From NCBI GenBank assembly GCA_963795935.1, contig CAWCJO010000003.1, positions 558,001 through 622,000 of the forward strand: a stretch of DNA of 64,000 nt. The letters are read 5' to 3'. Shown here one piece after another: positions 61,832 to 64,000 of this stretch. The notes beneath the pieces were generated by a model, which saw only the letters and a program-made list of their open reading frames with translations, was not told the DNA's origin and did not search any database. The DNA is from JAICMB01 sp963795935. Lineage in GTDB: Bacteria; Acidobacteriota; Terriglobia; Bryobacterales; Bryobacteraceae. The stretch's first letter is position 1. Each line of letters starts with the position of its first letter. Position numbers and translations under genes: made by a program.

Positions 61832-64000
61832 TCAACCGGCGAAAAGCGATGCCTGACGCCGCGCCGGCGCGGTCGCTTCCCATTCCACCCAGCCCTCCGC
61901 CAGCAGCGGAAAATAAAGCCCCAGCCGTATCGGAAGGCCGTCCCGCTGCGCCATCAAGCGCGCATAACGAGCGAGCTGTTCTTCATAACGGCGCTTCTCG
62001 CTCGCAAGAAAAGTCTCCATCGAACCTCCGGCGTGCGAGCCGGTTTTATAATCGACAATCCAGCGGACGCCGGCCTCATCCACGAACGTGCGGTCAATCA
62101 CAACGTCGTAGATTTGCCGGTCGCTTAAGCCGCTCAACGCCACTTCGCACTCCGCCTCGACGTGCGGCGCGAGGATCCAGCGCCCCCGCTCATCGTTGAC
62201 AGTACGCAAAAGCGCTTTCACCACAAGATCGCAAGCGGCATCGAGATCGCCGCCCGCCACGCCCAGGTTCAAAAGCATCGCGCGAATGGCGGCCTCCGCG
62301 GAGCGAATCTCAACCGCGCCCCATCGCTCCAGACCCTCCGTCGCAATGCGAGCCAACCACGCATGGACCGCCGTTCCGGCATGGCGCAGCGCATCGCCGG
62401 TCCAGTCGAACGCGATCGCGGATGTTGCGGCCGCGTGCACGTCCGCGCGGGTCCAATCGACCGGACGCGGCGGATCGGGAACGCGCCAATCGGACACAAC
62501 GCGGCGAATCGAGCGCGGAGACCACGCCGTCCGCGCGATCTGCAAGGCCCGCGCGGGCGCGTCGGGAGCGGCAAAATGCGCCGCCACTGCCAGGCCAAAG
62601 AATTTTGAGAAAGGACCCCGCCGGCGCCGCCAGCGATCCGTCCGCTCTGACGCTCGCGCACCCCAGAAGATGCAGCCGCGCCCGCGCCCGCGTGACCGCG
62701 ACATAAAGGAGGCGAGCCGATTCATAACCGCATTTCTCGCGCTCCACGCACGACAAATAACGGTAAATGCCGTCCGTCTCCTCGCTGCCCGATTCCGTGA
62801 TGGGAGCAAACAGCAACTCCGTCGCGCTGGGCTCGTGCCACAGAATCAACTGGCTTTCATCCGTCTTCGGCTGCGCTCCCAAACCGGGCAGGATCACGCA
62901 GTCGAATTCGAGTCCTTTGGCTTTGTGAATGGTCATGACCTGAACGCTATCGTCCGCCGTCGCATCCGGTTGCGCGAAAAGTTGCCGCACCTGATCGCGC
63001 AGGTTATCGAAATCGCACAGGTCGCCCCCTTCGTCCAAACTCTCGAGCAGATCGAAATACGCCTTCGCATCCTCGCATCCCGAGTCGCCGGGAACGCAAG
63101 CCGGCCCCCCAGCCGCATCCAGGTCTGCTCCACCAACTCGCGGAGAGTGACGCGTCCACGATTCGCGGCCGCCGCGGCCAGAATGTCCTCGATTTGCGAG
63201 CGCCTCACCGAAGCGGCGGCGCCCGGCAGAAGTTCGTCGAGCGTGAGGCCGCACCAAGGCGCGCGCAGCACCGCCAATTTCGAGATCCGGTCCGCCGGAT
63301 GCAACAGCGCGAACGTAAGCGCCATCAGATCCTGGATCGCGGGCCGCTCGCCGAGCTCGTCGATCTCGATCGCGCGATAACGGATGCCGCGCGCTCGCAG
63401 CTCCGCCACAATCCGCGGAAGGTGGCTGCGCGCCCTCACGAGAATGCCCACCGTGCCGTGGATTTGCGCTTCGCCGACGAGCGCCGACACCCGCTCGGCT
63501 TCCTCCGCGCCGGTGTTTTCACCGCTGAATCCGTGTATCTCGACGGCATGGGCGCCATCGGCATAGGCGGCCGTCGAAGCGTTATAGGCAACCGCGCCGC
63601 GGACCGGATCTTCCTCACTCGGGAAAGCGCCGGCGAAAATTCCATTGATCCAATTGACGATTCGGGCATCCGATCGGAAATTGACGCTCAACGTCAATTG
63701 CTCCAGCGGAATCTCGCCGATGCCCTCCCGCCAGGCTCTCAGAAACAGTCCCACTTCGGCCTGCCGGAAGCGATAAATCGATTGCATCGGATCGCCCACC
63801 AGAAATAAAGTGCGGCCGTCGCCCGGCTCCCACGCTTGCGTCAGCGCCTTCAGCAAATCGAATTGCGTGTAAGAGGTGTCTTGAAATTCATCGAGCAGGA
63901 TGTGCTGTATACGATACCCCAGCGCCAGCCCGAGATCGGTCGGCCCGTCCGATTCCTCCAGCGCGCGCAACGATGCCAGCGTCAACTCTACGAAATCGAC
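61832..64000 (-). CDS. AddA-like UvrD helicase-nuclease, partial at the window edge, two frameshifts
   Basis: The 5' end is outside the window. Helicase motifs: II 'ILLDEFQDTSYTQFDLL', III 'FLVGDPMQSIYRFRQAE', IV 'SVNFRSDARIVNWIN', V 'VMTIHKAKGLEFDCVILPG' and VI 'RLLYVAVTRARARLHLLG'. The C-terminal PD-(D/E)xK nuclease reads 'YDVVIDRTFVDEAGVRWI' and 'VDYKTGSHAG'. The frame changes near 63102, where a G7 run appears to have become G6, and near 62600, where a G looks inserted; corrected, the chain is continuous. Family role: double-strand-break end processing with AddB. AddB, expected upstream, is beyond the edge. Confidence 0.87.

Overview
The window looks like a chromosome segment of a soil-type acidobacterium of the Bryobacterales/Solibacter kind. 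It is GC-rich. It carries three proteins with the Solibacter-type C-terminal domain (TIGR03437), an Oar-like TonB-dependent receptor with a carboxypeptidase-regulatory N-terminus, a decayed acidobacterial ADOP-type permease, a large PQQ beta-propeller dehydrogenase, a sedolisin and a PEP-CTERM protein. The lineage is inferred from gene content; no rRNA marker is present. The only RNA gene seen is tRNA-Asp(GTC) at 61713-61789, minus strand.

Layout. 1-2404: a truncated YncE-like propeller, a NarL-type response regulator with a frameshift, and a hotdog thioesterase. 2412-4433: a coupled pair made of a polyprenyl glycosylphosphotransferase and a PyrE-like phosphoribosyltransferase. 4283-6420: a duplicated 257-nt segment flanking a two-gene ORF6N cassette. 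6450-7930: a dead ADOP permease. 7961-11068: a KirBac channel, an HNH protein, an ADP-ribosylglycohydrolase relic and a VirB10-like secreted protein. 11100-13613: a GT-C-like membrane protein with its small partner and a TIGR03437 protein. 13867-14683: a Fic toxin operon. 14796-19074: a secreted TIGR03437 protein, MutY and the PQQ dehydrogenase. 19157-22904: a membrane protein, a lysozyme-like protein, a sedolisin and a methyltransferase. 22932-27345: an Oar-like receptor facing an XRE/periplasmic-binding-fold regulator. 27391-31427: a TolB-like protein, a large thioredoxin/TonB/TPR fusion and a VOC protein. 31718-38884: GlpD, bactofilin with a methyltransferase-like partner, a PEP-CTERM relic, glutamate dehydrogenase, aldose epimerase and a secreted Cys-rich protein. 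39285-46625: a glycosidase-like protein, an M1 peptidase, an SDR and a stand-alone Clp-type AAA protein. 46911-56876: secreted repeat proteins, a thioredoxin-like protein, an FAD monooxygenase, a degenerate sensor kinase, an SRPBCC protein, alanine racemase and a J-domain protein. 57082-60001: an operon of two sugar epimerases and a polyprenol-type GT2. 60162-64000: a decayed DUF433/DUF5615 pair, a PhyH dioxygenase, tRNA-Asp and the start of an AddA-like helicase-nuclease.

A recurring theme is single-nucleotide frameshifts inside otherwise well preserved genes; I count about 15-20. In most cases removing or adding one base restores a full-length family member, so many are probably sequence or assembly errors. 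I annotate those as one CDS and keep 'pseudogene' for loci with several lesions or missing ends.

The strongest candidates for something new are: the ORF6N cassette between direct repeats, with a 29-nt palindrome inside the gene; the sensor kinase that lacks every phosphotransfer residue; the regulator/receptor pair with overlapping palindromic operators; and the four-module thioredoxin/TonB/TPR fusion.
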